From contig NZ_JSXI01000029.1 in the NCBI RefSeq assembly GCF_000803065.1, forward strand, positions 186,001 to 250,000: DNA of 64,000 bases, written 5' to 3'. Within the stretch, counting starts at the first letter, position 1. Each line of letters starts with the position of its first letter. This document shows, piece by piece, positions 17,129-25,977 of this stretch. The translations under genes and the position numbers were made by a program. Under the pieces are notes generated by a model. That model did no database searches. It saw only the letters and a list, made by a program, of their open reading frames with translations, and was not told the origin of the DNA. The stretch comes from Sphingomonas sp. ERG5. Lineage in GTDB: Bacteria; Pseudomonadota; Alphaproteobacteria; Sphingomonadales; Sphingomonadaceae.

Positions 17129-18073
17129 ATGGCATTGAACGCCGCGGGTAGGGGCTTGCTCTTTTCCTTGATCCTCATGCTCGCGAGCGGCAGTGTCGTC
17201 GGGCAAGAACCGGCCCGGCGGATCGACAAGGCTGCTGTCGCCAGGCTGATGGCGCGCGCGGTGCAGGCCGGCCGTGCGACAGCCGCTGCCGCTTCGGTCG
17301 ACAGTCGGCTCGGGCCGGACGACAAGCGAGACGCACAGGGTCGCTTTGCGCTCATTCTGCTTCGCTCCGGCAACTGCCCGGCGGCGGCGACATTCATCGG
17401 TCAGCACGAAGAGGTCAAGGCCGCGAGCATAAGGGTTGTGATGAGCGGTGCGCTCTCAAGCCGGAATCGACCGTGCGCGAACGATCTGGCGGCGTTGATG
17501 CTCGAACGATGGGATGACCGATATTATACCCCGCCCGGTCGCATTGGCGCGCGGTTTGTCGCGGCAGCGGTTCTGGATGCCGCCGGAAGGCCCGACGCCT
17601 GGGGCATTATGCGAGCTGCCGAAGCGGAATTGTTGCAGTTTCCAGACCATTCCGCGTTGTGGAACGACCGTTTCGATGCGCTGTCGGCTTATGAACCCGG
17701 AACGACACACACCCGCTATCTCGAATATCTCGCTGATCGAATGCTCTCTGAAACGCAGGCCCCGACCGATTCCATGAAGCGGGGTCTGTTTGCGCTTTTT
17801 GCCTTTTACGACCGATGCGATCTGGTCGCACGGGTTATGCGCAAGGGCGCGCATAGCTGTGATGAAGCACAGGCAAATGCCGAGGCCCTGTATCGCAAGC
17901 CTTCGGCTGCCGGTGCTAACCAGCTTCGGAGGATAGCCGATGCGATCGCTGAGGCTCCCCGCCCGGAGGAAGAGAGCCTGACGGCCGCTCTCGGGACTCC
18001 CGATGCAATCGTTCGATTGTTGCGATTGACTCTGCTGGTGACCAGCTGTCGCGCTGCATTGGACGCCCAATAG
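17129..18073 (+). CDS. Exported hypothetical protein
   Basis: 314 aa. A signal peptide (GLLFSLILMLASGSVVG) is followed by a largely helical mature region with scattered Cys residues (CPAAATF, RPCAND, YDRCDLV, HSCDEA). The repeated helix pattern resembles solenoid or TPR-like proteins but I find no firm family. ATG 17129 is preferred to ATG 17099 because the signal sequence then starts normally. It stands alone between two long intergenic regions. Confidence 0.65.
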   Translation: MALNAAGRGLLFSLILMLASGSVVGQEPARRIDKAAVARLMARAVQAGRATAAAASVDSRLGPDDKRDAQGRFALILLRSGNCPAAATFIGQHEEVKAASIRVVMSGALSSRNRPCANDLAALMLERWDDRYYTPPGRIGARFVAAAVLDAAGRPDAWGIMRAAEAELLQFPDHSALWNDRFDALSAYEPGTTHTRYLEYLADRMLSETQAPTDSMKRGLFALFAFYDRCDLVARVMRKGAHSCDEAQANAEALYRKPSAAGANQLRRIADAIAEAPRPEEESLTAALGTPDAIVRLLRLTLLVTSCRAALDAQ

Positions 18074-18321
18074 CGTTTCGGAGCGCGCCTCGTCTTCCGG
18101 GCATCCGCTTTCGGAAATGACTGGTCCTGGCCAATTCGGTTCAACCCTTGCCGCGCTCTTACGCGACCGCTTCCCGAGCCAAGGTTGACGAAGCGCACCG
18201 TGCCGGACAAAGTCTTCGTTGCGCTCAAGGCCCACAAAGGGTCGAGGGAGTTGGCTAGGGCACCGGGCCGACGTCGCAGGATTTACAGGGCGGGCGCTGC
18301 CAGCTGATTGTTGGATTCGCC

Positions 18322-19833
18322 ATGCCCCTGATCGAACGACGCGCCCTGCTTGCCGGTGGCCTCGGACTGCCATTGTTCGCCGCCAGCTCTTTTGCCGCGA
18401 CCGACACGTCGCAAAGGTCCACCATCTCCAGGCTCAGGCTGCGGCCGACGATCCATACCGGTGCGGAGGGCTGGTCGCTTGCCGAGCGGATGACGCATCA
18501 TGGTGTGCCGGGTGTGGCCATTGCGATTCTGCGCGCAGGCCGGGTGGAAAGCGCACAGGGGTTCGGCATGCGGATCGCCGGCCGATCGCGGCCGGTCGGG
18601 GCGGATACCTTGTTCTCGGTCGGATCGGTCAGCAAGGTCGCGACCGCCGCGCTGTGCCTCAGGCTCGTGTCGCTCGGGCTGCTCGATCTCGACCGGGATA
18701 TCGGCCGCTGGTTGAAGCAATGGCGCGTTCCCGCGGGGCCGACGGGTGACGACAGCGCCATCACCCTGCGGATGCTGCTCTCGCACACTGGCGGGTTCAA
18801 TGTGCATGGGTTCGAAGACCTTGCACCCGGCGCGCCACTGCCGACGCTGGTCCAGACGCTTGCAGGGACAGCGCCGGCGTTGAACAAGCCACTCGCCCGG
18901 ATCGATCCGGCGGGAACGCGATCACGCTATTCGGGCGGTGGCTATATGATCGTGCAAGCTGTCATCGAGGACACGACCGGGGAACCGTTCGCCGCGATGG
19001 CGCAGCGGCATGTGTTCGCGCCGCTCGGCATGACGCGAAGTCGGTTCGATTCGGCCCCGACCACGACCATTGCCGATATCGCGCACGCTCATGACGGGAA
19101 GGGTAATCCGGTGGCGCTGCCGCGTGGATGGCAAAGCTTTCCCGAACTCGCGCCGTCGGGCCTCTGGACCTCCGCGGCGGATCTCGCACGGCTCGTCCTG
19201 GCGCTCGGTGCGAGCTGCCGGAAACCGGGCGGCTTCCTGCCGCAGGAACTGGCCATCGACATGATGACGCCGGTGTCGCCGGGCTTTTACGGCCTTGGGC
19301 CGCGTCTCGCCGGCGTTGGGGCCGCGCGGATATTCCACCATGCCGGGGCGAATGACAGCTACAAGGCCTATATCGAAGGCAATCTCGCCACCGGCGATGG
19401 CCTGATCATCGCGACCAATGGCGCTGGCGGCGATCTGCTGGGGGATGAGATCCGCAATGCCGTATCGGATGCCCGGGCATGGCCGGGCGACTGGTCCGTG
19501 AAGACCGGCCAGATCGCCATCGGCACGCTGATGGACGGCTATATCGGCACGTATCAGCGGCGCGATCATCAAAGCCCCGACAGTGCCGGCTTTCTTGATA
19601 CTGGGTTCAGCGCCGGGCATCTGGAGGTGGCTCGCTCGGGCGGTGGCCTGGAACTGGTGGCCGGGGAAAGGCGACGACTCCTGGCGCCGGTCAGCAGCAA
19701 CGCCTTCGTCATGCCCGACAGCTATATTCCGGCCGGAACCCTGTTGCTCACATTCGATCGCGGCGCTGATGGTTCGGTGCGGAAGTTGACGGTGTCGGGC
19801 GGCGGGGGCGTGTTGTTCTTCGACAAGGTTTAG
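18322..19833 (+). CDS. Serine hydrolase, beta-lactamase fold, exported
   Basis: 503 aa. The N-terminus ERRALLAGGLGLPLFAASSFAA looks like a Tat-type signal. The catalytic motif is S102-V-S-K105. The second motif reads Y203-S-G205 instead of Y-x-N, and the third is HHAG near residue 339 in place of H/K-x-G. The last roughly 110 residues form a separate C-terminal domain common in penicillin-binding-protein-like esterases. Probable role: periplasmic esterase or D-peptidase. The changed second motif makes the activity less certain than in its paralogs at 723 and 29290. Confidence 0.85.
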   Translation: MPLIERRALLAGGLGLPLFAASSFAATDTSQRSTISRLRLRPTIHTGAEGWSLAERMTHHGVPGVAIAILRAGRVESAQGFGMRIAGRSRPVGADTLFSVGSVSKVATAALCLRLVSLGLLDLDRDIGRWLKQWRVPAGPTGDDSAITLRMLLSHTGGFNVHGFEDLAPGAPLPTLVQTLAGTAPALNKPLARIDPAGTRSRYSGGGYMIVQAVIEDTTGEPFAAMAQRHVFAPLGMTRSRFDSAPTTTIADIAHAHDGKGNPVALPRGWQSFPELAPSGLWTSAADLARLVLALGASCRKPGGFLPQELAIDMMTPVSPGFYGLGPRLAGVGAARIFHHAGANDSYKAYIEGNLATGDGLIIATNGAGGDLLGDEIRNAVSDARAWPGDWSVKTGQIAIGTLMDGYIGTYQRRDHQSPDSAGFLDTGFSAGHLEVARSGGGLELVAGERRRLLAPVSSNAFVMPDSYIPAGTLLLTFDRGADGSVRKLTVSGGGGVLFFDKV

Positions 19834-19871
19834 ATGATTTTCCGGCGTCGCAAGGGCTGCAAAAGCGCCGA

Positions 19872-20345
19872 TCAGTCGGGGTGCCGTCCATAATGTTGCT
19901 CACTCGTCCGGCGTAGATCATCCAGGGTTTTTCCGTCGCCACGACCAATATAGGGCGCGACCGGCGCGGCGTCCGCCGGGCAAAGCTTTGGCATTTGATC
20001 AGAGGTAAGCCGCAGTACATTGAAGCTTCCAGCGGTATTGCGTCGAAGCCACCAGGTCCTGAAGCGGGATATCAAATATGTGTGCTGAACGGACAAGACA
20101 CTGATCGTGCCCTTCCGTGCTTGTCCTTCAAGCACGCGCTTGACCTTCAAATCGAGAAACCATGGCCAGGACATGATGGCGCAGTCATCACAGTCGGGAA
20201 ATTCGCTCGGTATCTGCTGGACGACACGGGCGTGGACGGCCGCGTCATAACAGTCCTGTGCCGGTACGGAGTCTGCCAGCGCCGGTGGCGTCAACGAGGC
20301 GAAGGCGATCAGGGCGGCGCCGATCCCGGCGAGATTGGAAGTCAT
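19872..20345 (-). CDS. Exported hypothetical protein
   Basis: 157 aa with a clear signal peptide (NLAGIGAALIAFASLTPPALA) and a short mature region. It carries Cys residues in DCYDAAV, FPDCDDCAIMSW and PKLCPADAAP that may form disulfides. The segment WPWFLDLKVKRVLEG resembles beta-strand-rich periplasmic proteins, but no family is recognised. It is convergent with the serine hydrolase and divergent from the acylase gene across 229 bases. Confidence 0.6.
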   Translation of the reverse strand: MTSNLAGIGAALIAFASLTPPALADSVPAQDCYDAAVHARVVQQIPSEFPDCDDCAIMSWPWFLDLKVKRVLEGQARKGTISVLSVQHTYLISRFRTWWLRRNTAGSFNVLRLTSDQMPKLCPADAAPVAPYIGRGDGKTLDDLRRTSEQHYGRHPD

Positions 20346-20574
20346 TGGTGCCTCGCTGGAAGGTCTCAGGGGCAGCTTAGGCTATCAAACGATGTCTGCA
20401 ATCGACGGTCATCACGCGTTCGGCTGTATCAGCCTGCCAGCGTGATTTGCACACCGAATGATGAAGGCGATTGCCACTCAATCGGGATTATGATAGCTAT
20501 TGCTACCTAAATAAATAACGACGACGCACCGCGACCAACGATGTCCTTTGCGCGGCAATGGGGGAGGCTGAACG

Positions 20575-22869
20575 ATGCGCAAATGGGTGCTGGTGGCAAG
20601 TGTCGCGGGTCTGGCGTGCGGCGGGATGGCGGAGGCGCGCGCGCCGCGTTTCGCGGCGACGGTCGTGCGGACGGCTTATGGCATCCCGCATGTCCGGGCC
20701 GCCAATTGGAGCGGCATCGGTTATGGCGTGGGCTATGCCTATGCGCAGGACAATCTGTGCATGATCGCCGAACAATTCGCGACCGTGGCGGGGCAGCGGT
20801 CGCTTTATTTCGGTCCGAAAGAAACCACCGCGATGGGCGCGGGGCGGATCGACAATCTCTCCTCCGACATCTTCTTCCGCTCGGTGATCGATTTGCCGGC
20901 ATTGCGGCGCGGCATGCATGCCCAGGGGCCGGAGGCGACGCAGCTGATTGCCGGGTATATCGCCGGCTATAACCGGTTGCTGCGTGACCTTGGTCCGACG
21001 CGGGTGCCGGCGGGGTGTCGCGGCAAACCCTGGGTGCGGCCGATCACGCTTGATGATTCACTGCGCCTCAACGAAGCGGTGATGTCGCTGGCGAGCGCGT
21101 TCGCACTGGCGCCGGCAATCGTCGGGGCGGCACCGCCGGGTGCGCCACACGCCATGGCCACGCCGGCTGGTTTCCCCGATCCGCAGCGGACGGCGATCGG
21201 CAGCAATGGCTGGGCATTCGGTGGCGATGTGACGCGCGACGGGCGCGGGTTGCTGGTCGGCAACCCGCATTTTCCCTGGAACGGGCCGGGTCGTTTCTGG
21301 GAAATGCATGTCACGATCCCGGGCAAGATCGATGTGATGGGCGCGGGGTTGGCGGGCTCGCCGCTGCCGACCCTGGGGTTCAATCACGACATCGCCTGGA
21401 CGCATACCGTCACCGCCGCGCAGCATTTCACCATATTCCAGATGAAGATCGATCCAGCCGATCCGACCGCTTATCTGATCGACGGCAAGAGCGAGAAGAT
21501 GGGCCGCAAGACCGTCAGCGTGCCGATGCCGGACGGCGCGGCGCCGGTCGAGCGCACGCTCTACACCACGCGGTTCGGGCCGATGCTGGCGATGCCGGCG
21601 GTCGGATTGACCTGGTCCAAGACCCAGGGTTTTTCATTCCGCGACGCGAACAAGGGCAATCAGCGCGCGCTCGGCACCTGGGTGGCGATCGGCCAGGCGC
21701 GCAATGCGGGCGACGTGCGGGCGGCGGTCGAACGGACATTGGGCATCCCCTGGGTCAACACCATCGTCGCCGACCGCAATGGCGACATCCTGCACGCCGA
21801 TGTGACCGCGGCGCCCAATGTCTCGATCGCCAAGGCGAAGGACTGTGCGACGCCGCTGTCCGCGTTCGTGGCGCAGCGCGCCGTGCTGCTCGACGGCACG
21901 CGCAGCGCGTGCGACTGGGACAACAGCCCTGGCACGCCGGTCGCCGGCCTGCTGCCGGCCAGCGAGCAGGCGGTGTATGCGCGGCGCGACTATCTCGCCA
22001 ACAGCAATGACAGCTACTGGCTGAGCAATCCAAAGGCGCCGCATGCGATCCTGTCGCCAGTGCTTGGCCCGGCGGCGACCGAGCGGACCTTGCGCACGCG
22101 ATCCGGCTTGATCGAGATCGAGCGGCGGTTGAGCGGGACCGACGGCTTTCCGGGGAAACAGCTGGACCGTGATGTCGCCAAGCGGATGGTCTTCGCCAAT
22201 CACAGCCTGGCCGCCGAGCTGGTGATGGATCCGCTGCTCACATTGTGCCGCGACGGCGCCAAGCCGGACGAGAGGATCGCCGCGGCCTGTACCGCGCTGG
22301 GCGGGTGGGACCGCAAGTTCAACCTCGACAGCAAGGGGGCGTATCTGTTTTCGACTTTCTGGCTGGCGGCGCAGAAGATCCCGGGCCTGTGGGCGGTCAA
22401 GTTCGACGTTGCCGACCCGGTGCATACGCCACGCGACCTGATCATCACCGGCGAGACCGGCGCCAAATTGACCGCCGCGCTGGCCGCGGCCGCGGCGCAG
22501 CTCGGCACGGAAAAGATCGCACTCGATGCGCGCTGGGGCGATGTGCAATTCGCCATGCGCGGGGCCGAACGCATCCCGATCCATGGCGGGGACGGATTGA
22601 TCGGCGTGCTCAATGTGGCGATCACCAAGCCGGCGCCGGGCGGCGTCGAGCTGGAGCATGGCACAAGCTATGTGCAGATCGTCGGTTTCGATGCGGCGGG
22701 CCCGATCGCCGACGCGGTGCTGAGCTATTCGCAATCGACCGATCCCGCCTCGCCCTATTTCGCCGACCAGACGCGGCTTTATTCGGCCAAGGGCTGGCAC
22801 CGGCTGCCCTTCACCCCGGCGCAGATCGCGGCCGATGGCGGGAACCATCCGATCCGGCTGAGCGAGTAA
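20575..22869 (+). CDS. Penicillin acylase family amidase (Ntn hydrolase)
   Basis: 764 aa, the usual precursor length. After the signal peptide come FAATVVRTAYGIPHVRAANWSGIGYGVGYAYAQDNLC, the family's N-terminal motif, and QRTAIGSNGWAFGGDVTRDGRGLLVGNPHFPW, which contains the autocatalytic cleavage site with the nucleophile Ser at about residue 210. It should self-process into alpha and beta chains in the periplasm and hydrolyse an amide. Relatives include aculeacin A acylase and the AHL acylases PvdQ/QuiP, so long-chain acyl-homoserine lactones or lipopeptides are possible substrates. GGGGGAGG lies 7 bases before the ATG. Confidence 0.9.
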   Translation: MRKWVLVASVAGLACGGMAEARAPRFAATVVRTAYGIPHVRAANWSGIGYGVGYAYAQDNLCMIAEQFATVAGQRSLYFGPKETTAMGAGRIDNLSSDIFFRSVIDLPALRRGMHAQGPEATQLIAGYIAGYNRLLRDLGPTRVPAGCRGKPWVRPITLDDSLRLNEAVMSLASAFALAPAIVGAAPPGAPHAMATPAGFPDPQRTAIGSNGWAFGGDVTRDGRGLLVGNPHFPWNGPGRFWEMHVTIPGKIDVMGAGLAGSPLPTLGFNHDIAWTHTVTAAQHFTIFQMKIDPADPTAYLIDGKSEKMGRKTVSVPMPDGAAPVERTLYTTRFGPMLAMPAVGLTWSKTQGFSFRDANKGNQRALGTWVAIGQARNAGDVRAAVERTLGIPWVNTIVADRNGDILHADVTAAPNVSIAKAKDCATPLSAFVAQRAVLLDGTRSACDWDNSPGTPVAGLLPASEQAVYARRDYLANSNDSYWLSNPKAPHAILSPVLGPAATERTLRTRSGLIEIERRLSGTDGFPGKQLDRDVAKRMVFANHSLAAELVMDPLLTLCRDGAKPDERIAAACTALGGWDRKFNLDSKGAYLFSTFWLAAQKIPGLWAVKFDVADPVHTPRDLIITGETGAKLTAALAAAAAQLGTEKIALDARWGDVQFAMRGAERIPIHGGDGLIGVLNVAITKPAPGGVELEHGTSYVQIVGFDAAGPIADAVLSYSQSTDPASPYFADQTRLYSAKGWHRLPFTPAQIAADGGNHPIRLSE

Positions 22870-22920
22870 GGCCGGGATAGCGGTCACGCCCCGGGGTGTG
22901 CGGTTTCCGGCAGCGGGCGT

Positions 22921-23454
22921 TCAGCCGGCGGCGGGTCTATCGCTCGTCATCGACTTCGCCCGACTGTCGCGCCGGATTGCCAGCAGCGCCGCGGTCCACA
23001 AGGCCAACGCCGCCGTCAGTCCGGCGATCTCTTCGTTGATCGGCTGGGTGAGCGCAAAGCCGAGCGCCGCCGCACCCAGCAACGCGGCGGCGAGCCCGTA
23101 GAAGGGACGGAAAGGTATGGCTGCGGCCATCGGGATGAAATGCAAGCCGACGACGAGCGCCATCGCCGGAAGCAGCCATTCATGATGTCCGAGATTGACC
23201 ACCAGATTGGCGGCGACGAACAGGCCGACACCCTCGCCGATCGTGCTCCACATGATGACGCGCCCGGCCTGTGTCGACGGCGTCACGCCTTCGCCGGGCC
23301 GGCGGATGACGATGGCGGCAGCGGCGGCGATTGCAGCGAAGACCAGAAAAGGAAGCATGAGCGGGACACCGGACCAGCCGAGTCCGATGGCCAGCGTCAT
23401 TGCCGCAAAGACCGCCCCGAAAAAGCTCATGATGATCGCACCCCAGGCACCCAT
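22921..23454 (-). CDS. Integral membrane protein, unknown
   Basis: 177 aa with about six hydrophobic segments (for example FFGAVFAAMTLAIGLGW, MLPFLVFAAIAAAAAIVI, GVGLFVAANLVVNLG, FYGLAAALLGAAALGFAL, AGLTAALALWTAALLAI). It resembles small permease-like or stress membrane proteins of unknown function. It follows ndh on the same strand after 72 bases and may be read through from it. Confidence 0.65.
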   Translation of the reverse strand: MGAWGAIIMSFFGAVFAAMTLAIGLGWSGVPLMLPFLVFAAIAAAAAIVIRRPGEGVTPSTQAGRVIMWSTIGEGVGLFVAANLVVNLGHHEWLLPAMALVVGLHFIPMAAAIPFRPFYGLAAALLGAAALGFALTQPINEEIAGLTAALALWTAALLAIRRDSRAKSMTSDRPAAG

Positions 23455-23526
23455 GATCCGTAACGTCCCTGACCCGGCAAAGCCGATATCCTAAGGCTGC
23501 GTGCGAAGCGGGTCCAGATCGACGCG

Positions 23527-24816
23527 TCAACTCTCGCTGCGCTCGGCCACCGGCAAGTCGGTGAGCAACCGCGCGCCGCGACCATAGGTGAACCAGGCCC
23601 AGGACCAGTTGGCATAGACCATCAACCGGCTGCGAAAATCGACCAGCAGCATGAGATGGACCAGCGACCAGGCTAGCCAGGCGATGAAGCCCTTCATCTT
23701 CAGCCCGCCGAGCAACGCAATCGCCCGTGACCGGCCGATTACCGCCATCGTGCCCAGGTCGCGGTAGCGAAACGGGCCGGGTGCGCCCTTGCCCGCGATC
23801 CGGTCGCTCAGCAGGCGTCCGACATAATGGCCCTGCTGCTTGGCCACCGGCGCCAGCCCGGGCAGCGGCCGGCCAGTCCCGTCGTCGAAACTCGCCACAT
23901 CACCGATCGCGAATATCTCCGGGCGCCCCGGTATCGAACAGTCAGGCAATACCGTCACGGCGCCGTTGCGGGCCGCCCCCGCGCCGAGCCATTGCGCCGC
24001 CGGCCGCGCTTCGGTGCCCGCACACCACAGGATGTTGGTCGTATCGATCCGGCTTTCGCCCAGCATCAATCCTGTCGCGTCGATATCCTTGACCGCCTCG
24101 CCCAGCCGGACCTCGATTCCGAGCGTCTCGAGCGCGGCGGCGCTATAGGCGGACAGCGCTTCGGGAAAGGCCGACAGCACGCGGGACCCCGCCTCGCACA
24201 GGATGATGCGCGCCAGCCGTGGATCGATGCTGCGGAAATCCCGGGCGAGCGTCATTCGCGCGAGCTCGGCGATCGTGCCGGCCAGCTCCACGCCGGTCGG
24301 CCCCGCGCCGACGACGACAAAGGTGAGCAAGCGCCGGATCTCCGCGGGATCGTCCGATCGCTCGGCATGTTCGAACGCGCCAAGCAGCCGAGCCCGGATG
24401 CGCAGCGCATCCTCGAGTGTCTTGAGCGTCAGGGCGTGACGCGCCCATGCGTCATGCCCGAAAAAACTATAGGCCGCGCCTGTCGCCAGCACGAGATAGT
24501 CGTAAGGCAGGCTCTTGCCGTCGGCGAGCTGGACGTAGCGCTGGTCCGGATCGACACCCGTGACGTCCGCCATCATCACCTTCGCGTTCGCCTGGCGGCG
24601 CAGCAACACGCGGCTTGCAGTGGCTATATCGGCCGGCGAAAGCGCCGCGGTTGCGACCTGATAGAGCAGCGGCTGAAACAGATGATGATTGGTGCGGTCG
24701 ACCAGCATGACGTCGGCGTCGCAGCGCTTGAGCGCCTTGGCCGCGGCCATGCCGCCAAAGCCGGCGCCGATGATGACGATCGTTGGACGTCGACTCTCAC
24801 GCGGTTCCTGAGACAT
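23527..24816 (-). CDS. ndh: Type II NADH dehydrogenase / NAD(P)/FAD-dependent oxidoreductase
   Basis: 429 aa. The FAD-binding GxGxxG is IVIIGAGFGGMAAAKAL, followed by the NDH-2 hallmark NHHLFQPLLYQVATAALSPADIA. The NADH-binding TFVVVGAGPTGVELAGTIAEL and the quinone-site-proximal VAKQQGHYVGRLL are also present. The C-terminus is hydrophobic (LAWSLVHLMLLVDF), giving peripheral inner-membrane attachment. It would oxidise NADH and reduce quinone without pumping protons. The start is ATG 24816. Confidence 0.9.
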   Translation of the reverse strand: MSQEPRESRRPTIVIIGAGFGGMAAAKALKRCDADVMLVDRTNHHLFQPLLYQVATAALSPADIATASRVLLRRQANAKVMMADVTGVDPDQRYVQLADGKSLPYDYLVLATGAAYSFFGHDAWARHALTLKTLEDALRIRARLLGAFEHAERSDDPAEIRRLLTFVVVGAGPTGVELAGTIAELARMTLARDFRSIDPRLARIILCEAGSRVLSAFPEALSAYSAAALETLGIEVRLGEAVKDIDATGLMLGESRIDTTNILWCAGTEARPAAQWLGAGAARNGAVTVLPDCSIPGRPEIFAIGDVASFDDGTGRPLPGLAPVAKQQGHYVGRLLSDRIAGKGAPGPFRYRDLGTMAVIGRSRAIALLGGLKMKGFIAWLAWSLVHLMLLVDFRSRLMVYANWSWAWFTYGRGARLLTDLPVAERSES

Positions 24817-24896
24817 GGCGGGAGTCTAGCGCCGTTGCGGTGCGATGTCATCGAATTGCTGCGTTGCAGCAGGGTTTTGCGCGGCTTGTCGGCGGG

Positions 24897-25190
24897 TCAG
24901 CGCTTCTCGCTCTTGTCCCAATTGCGTTTCGCCGCGCGCTGGACACCGATTGCTCGCCATTGATCGAATGTCCGGCAAATCATCTTGCGGGTCGGCTTGT
25001 CGTACAGGCAGACGACGCGATCGCCGGGAACCGCGGAGGTCGAACCCATGATCTCGCGCGGCGGTTCGGCCGTGCCGGTCACGGGCGGGAGGGCGGAAGA
25101 CGACCGACCATCTTGTGCCGCATGCGAAGAGCAAGGCAACAGAAGCGCAGCGGAGGCCCAGCAGGCGACAAGGCGACTGTATCGACTCAC
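24897..25190 (-). CDS. Small exported hypothetical protein
   Basis: 97 aa. A signal peptide (VACWASAALLLPCSSHAA) precedes a short mature part whose end, DRVVCLYDKPTRKMICRTFDQW and KRNWDKS, has two Cys and many charged residues. This pattern (VCKxxxxTGSR...CRT..EW) is seen in many small alphaproteobacterial secreted proteins of unknown function. It lies 80 bases upstream of ndh on the same strand. Confidence 0.6.
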   Translation of the reverse strand: MSRYSRLVACWASAALLLPCSSHAAQDGRSSSALPPVTGTAEPPREIMGSTSAVPGDRVVCLYDKPTRKMICRTFDQWRAIGVQRAAKRNWDKSEKR

Positions 25191-25258
25191 CCTGGCACAT
25201 TATCAACTCGCGCGCGTGCCGGATATGGTCGGCGGACAGCCGTGAACACAAACCGGGG

Positions 25259-25660
25259 TCAGCCGGCCTGGGGTAGGCGCGCGATGACCTTGATTTCGAA
25301 ATCGAAGCCGGCCAGCCAGGTCACGCCCACCGCGGTCCAGTTGGGGTAAGGCGGATCGCCGATCGCTTTCAATCGCGCGGCGAGGACGGTTTCCAGTTGC
25401 GCGGCGGGGTCGGTGTGGAAGGTGGTCACATCGACCACATCGTCGAACGTGCAACCGGCGGCTTCCAGCACGGCCGTGAGATTGTCGAAGGCAAGCTGGA
25501 CTTGCTTTTCGAACACCGGCTCGGGCGACCCGTCAGCGCGACTGCCGACCTGGCCGGAGACGAACAGCAAGTCGCCTGAGCGGATCGCCGCCGAATAATT
25601 GTGCATTTCGTACAGCGCCTGCCGGCCGGCAGGGAAGATCGCATCGCGTTTGGCCATCAT
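25259..25660 (-). CDS. Rid (YjgF/YER057c/UK114) family protein, copy 1
   Basis: 133 aa. Typical Rid features: YSAAIRSGDLLFVSGQVGSRADG, FEKQVQLAFDNLTAVLEAAGCTFDDVVDVTTFHTD, and a C-terminal strand ending WLAGFDFEIKVIARL. Canonical RidA has PARS with a substrate-binding Arg near residue 105; here the position reads PYPNWTAVG, so the enamine/imine deaminase activity of RidA is doubtful. It probably belongs to another Rid subgroup. ATG 25660 or 25657 could be the start. Confidence 0.85.
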   Translation of the reverse strand: MMAKRDAIFPAGRQALYEMHNYSAAIRSGDLLFVSGQVGSRADGSPEPVFEKQVQLAFDNLTAVLEAAGCTFDDVVDVTTFHTDPAAQLETVLAARLKAIGDPPYPNWTAVGVTWLAGFDFEIKVIARLPQAG

Positions 25661-25794
25661 GTCGTTCCTGTTCGAGCAGGGCGGGCGAGATCGTCCGGCC
25701 GTCGCGACGCTGCTTCACCGGGAGGGTGAGAGACATTCGCTCGGTTTCGGGGCTTCCGGCCCGCTGCGCTTCATTGCTCGGGGCGAGCATTAAT

Positions 25795-25807
25795 ATACGC
25801 CCCGTAT
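25795..25807. promoter_or_regulatory. Palindrome ATACG-CCC-CGTAT, probable operator half of a pair
   Basis: Five-base arms around three C residues. It shares the ATACG/CGTAT core with the longer palindrome 29 bp downstream (centre to centre). The pair lies 135-180 bases upstream of the Rid start. Confidence 0.4.
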
Positions 25808-25821
25808 GTCTTCATATCGAT

Positions 25822-25838
25822 ACATACGCGGCGTATGT
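25822..25838. promoter_or_regulatory. 17-bp perfect palindrome, TetR-type operator candidate
   Basis: ACATACGC-G-GCGTATGT, perfect arms of eight bases. The length and CGTATGT composition fit TetR/AcrR-family sites. No TetR gene lies beside it; the nearest in the window is at 51905. Confidence 0.5.
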
Positions 25839-25977
25839 CAATGCACATGCATGGCATATATTTTCGGGAGATGGTCAGATCGGGAAATGGTGTGCTTCAG
25901 CGATGGCCTGGCGGTTCGCTAACAGGTTGTTTTCCTATCCAGGATCCTAACGGGCTTCGGCGTGCCGTCACTGCTCG

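Larger units (their letters stand above)
25661..25977. other. 317-base intergenic region with two palindromes
   Basis: No convincing gene. It contains the Rid promoter (minus strand) and two CGTAT-type palindromes described separately. The right half (about 25840-25977) is moderately AT-rich and shows no clear signal. Confidence 0.5.
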
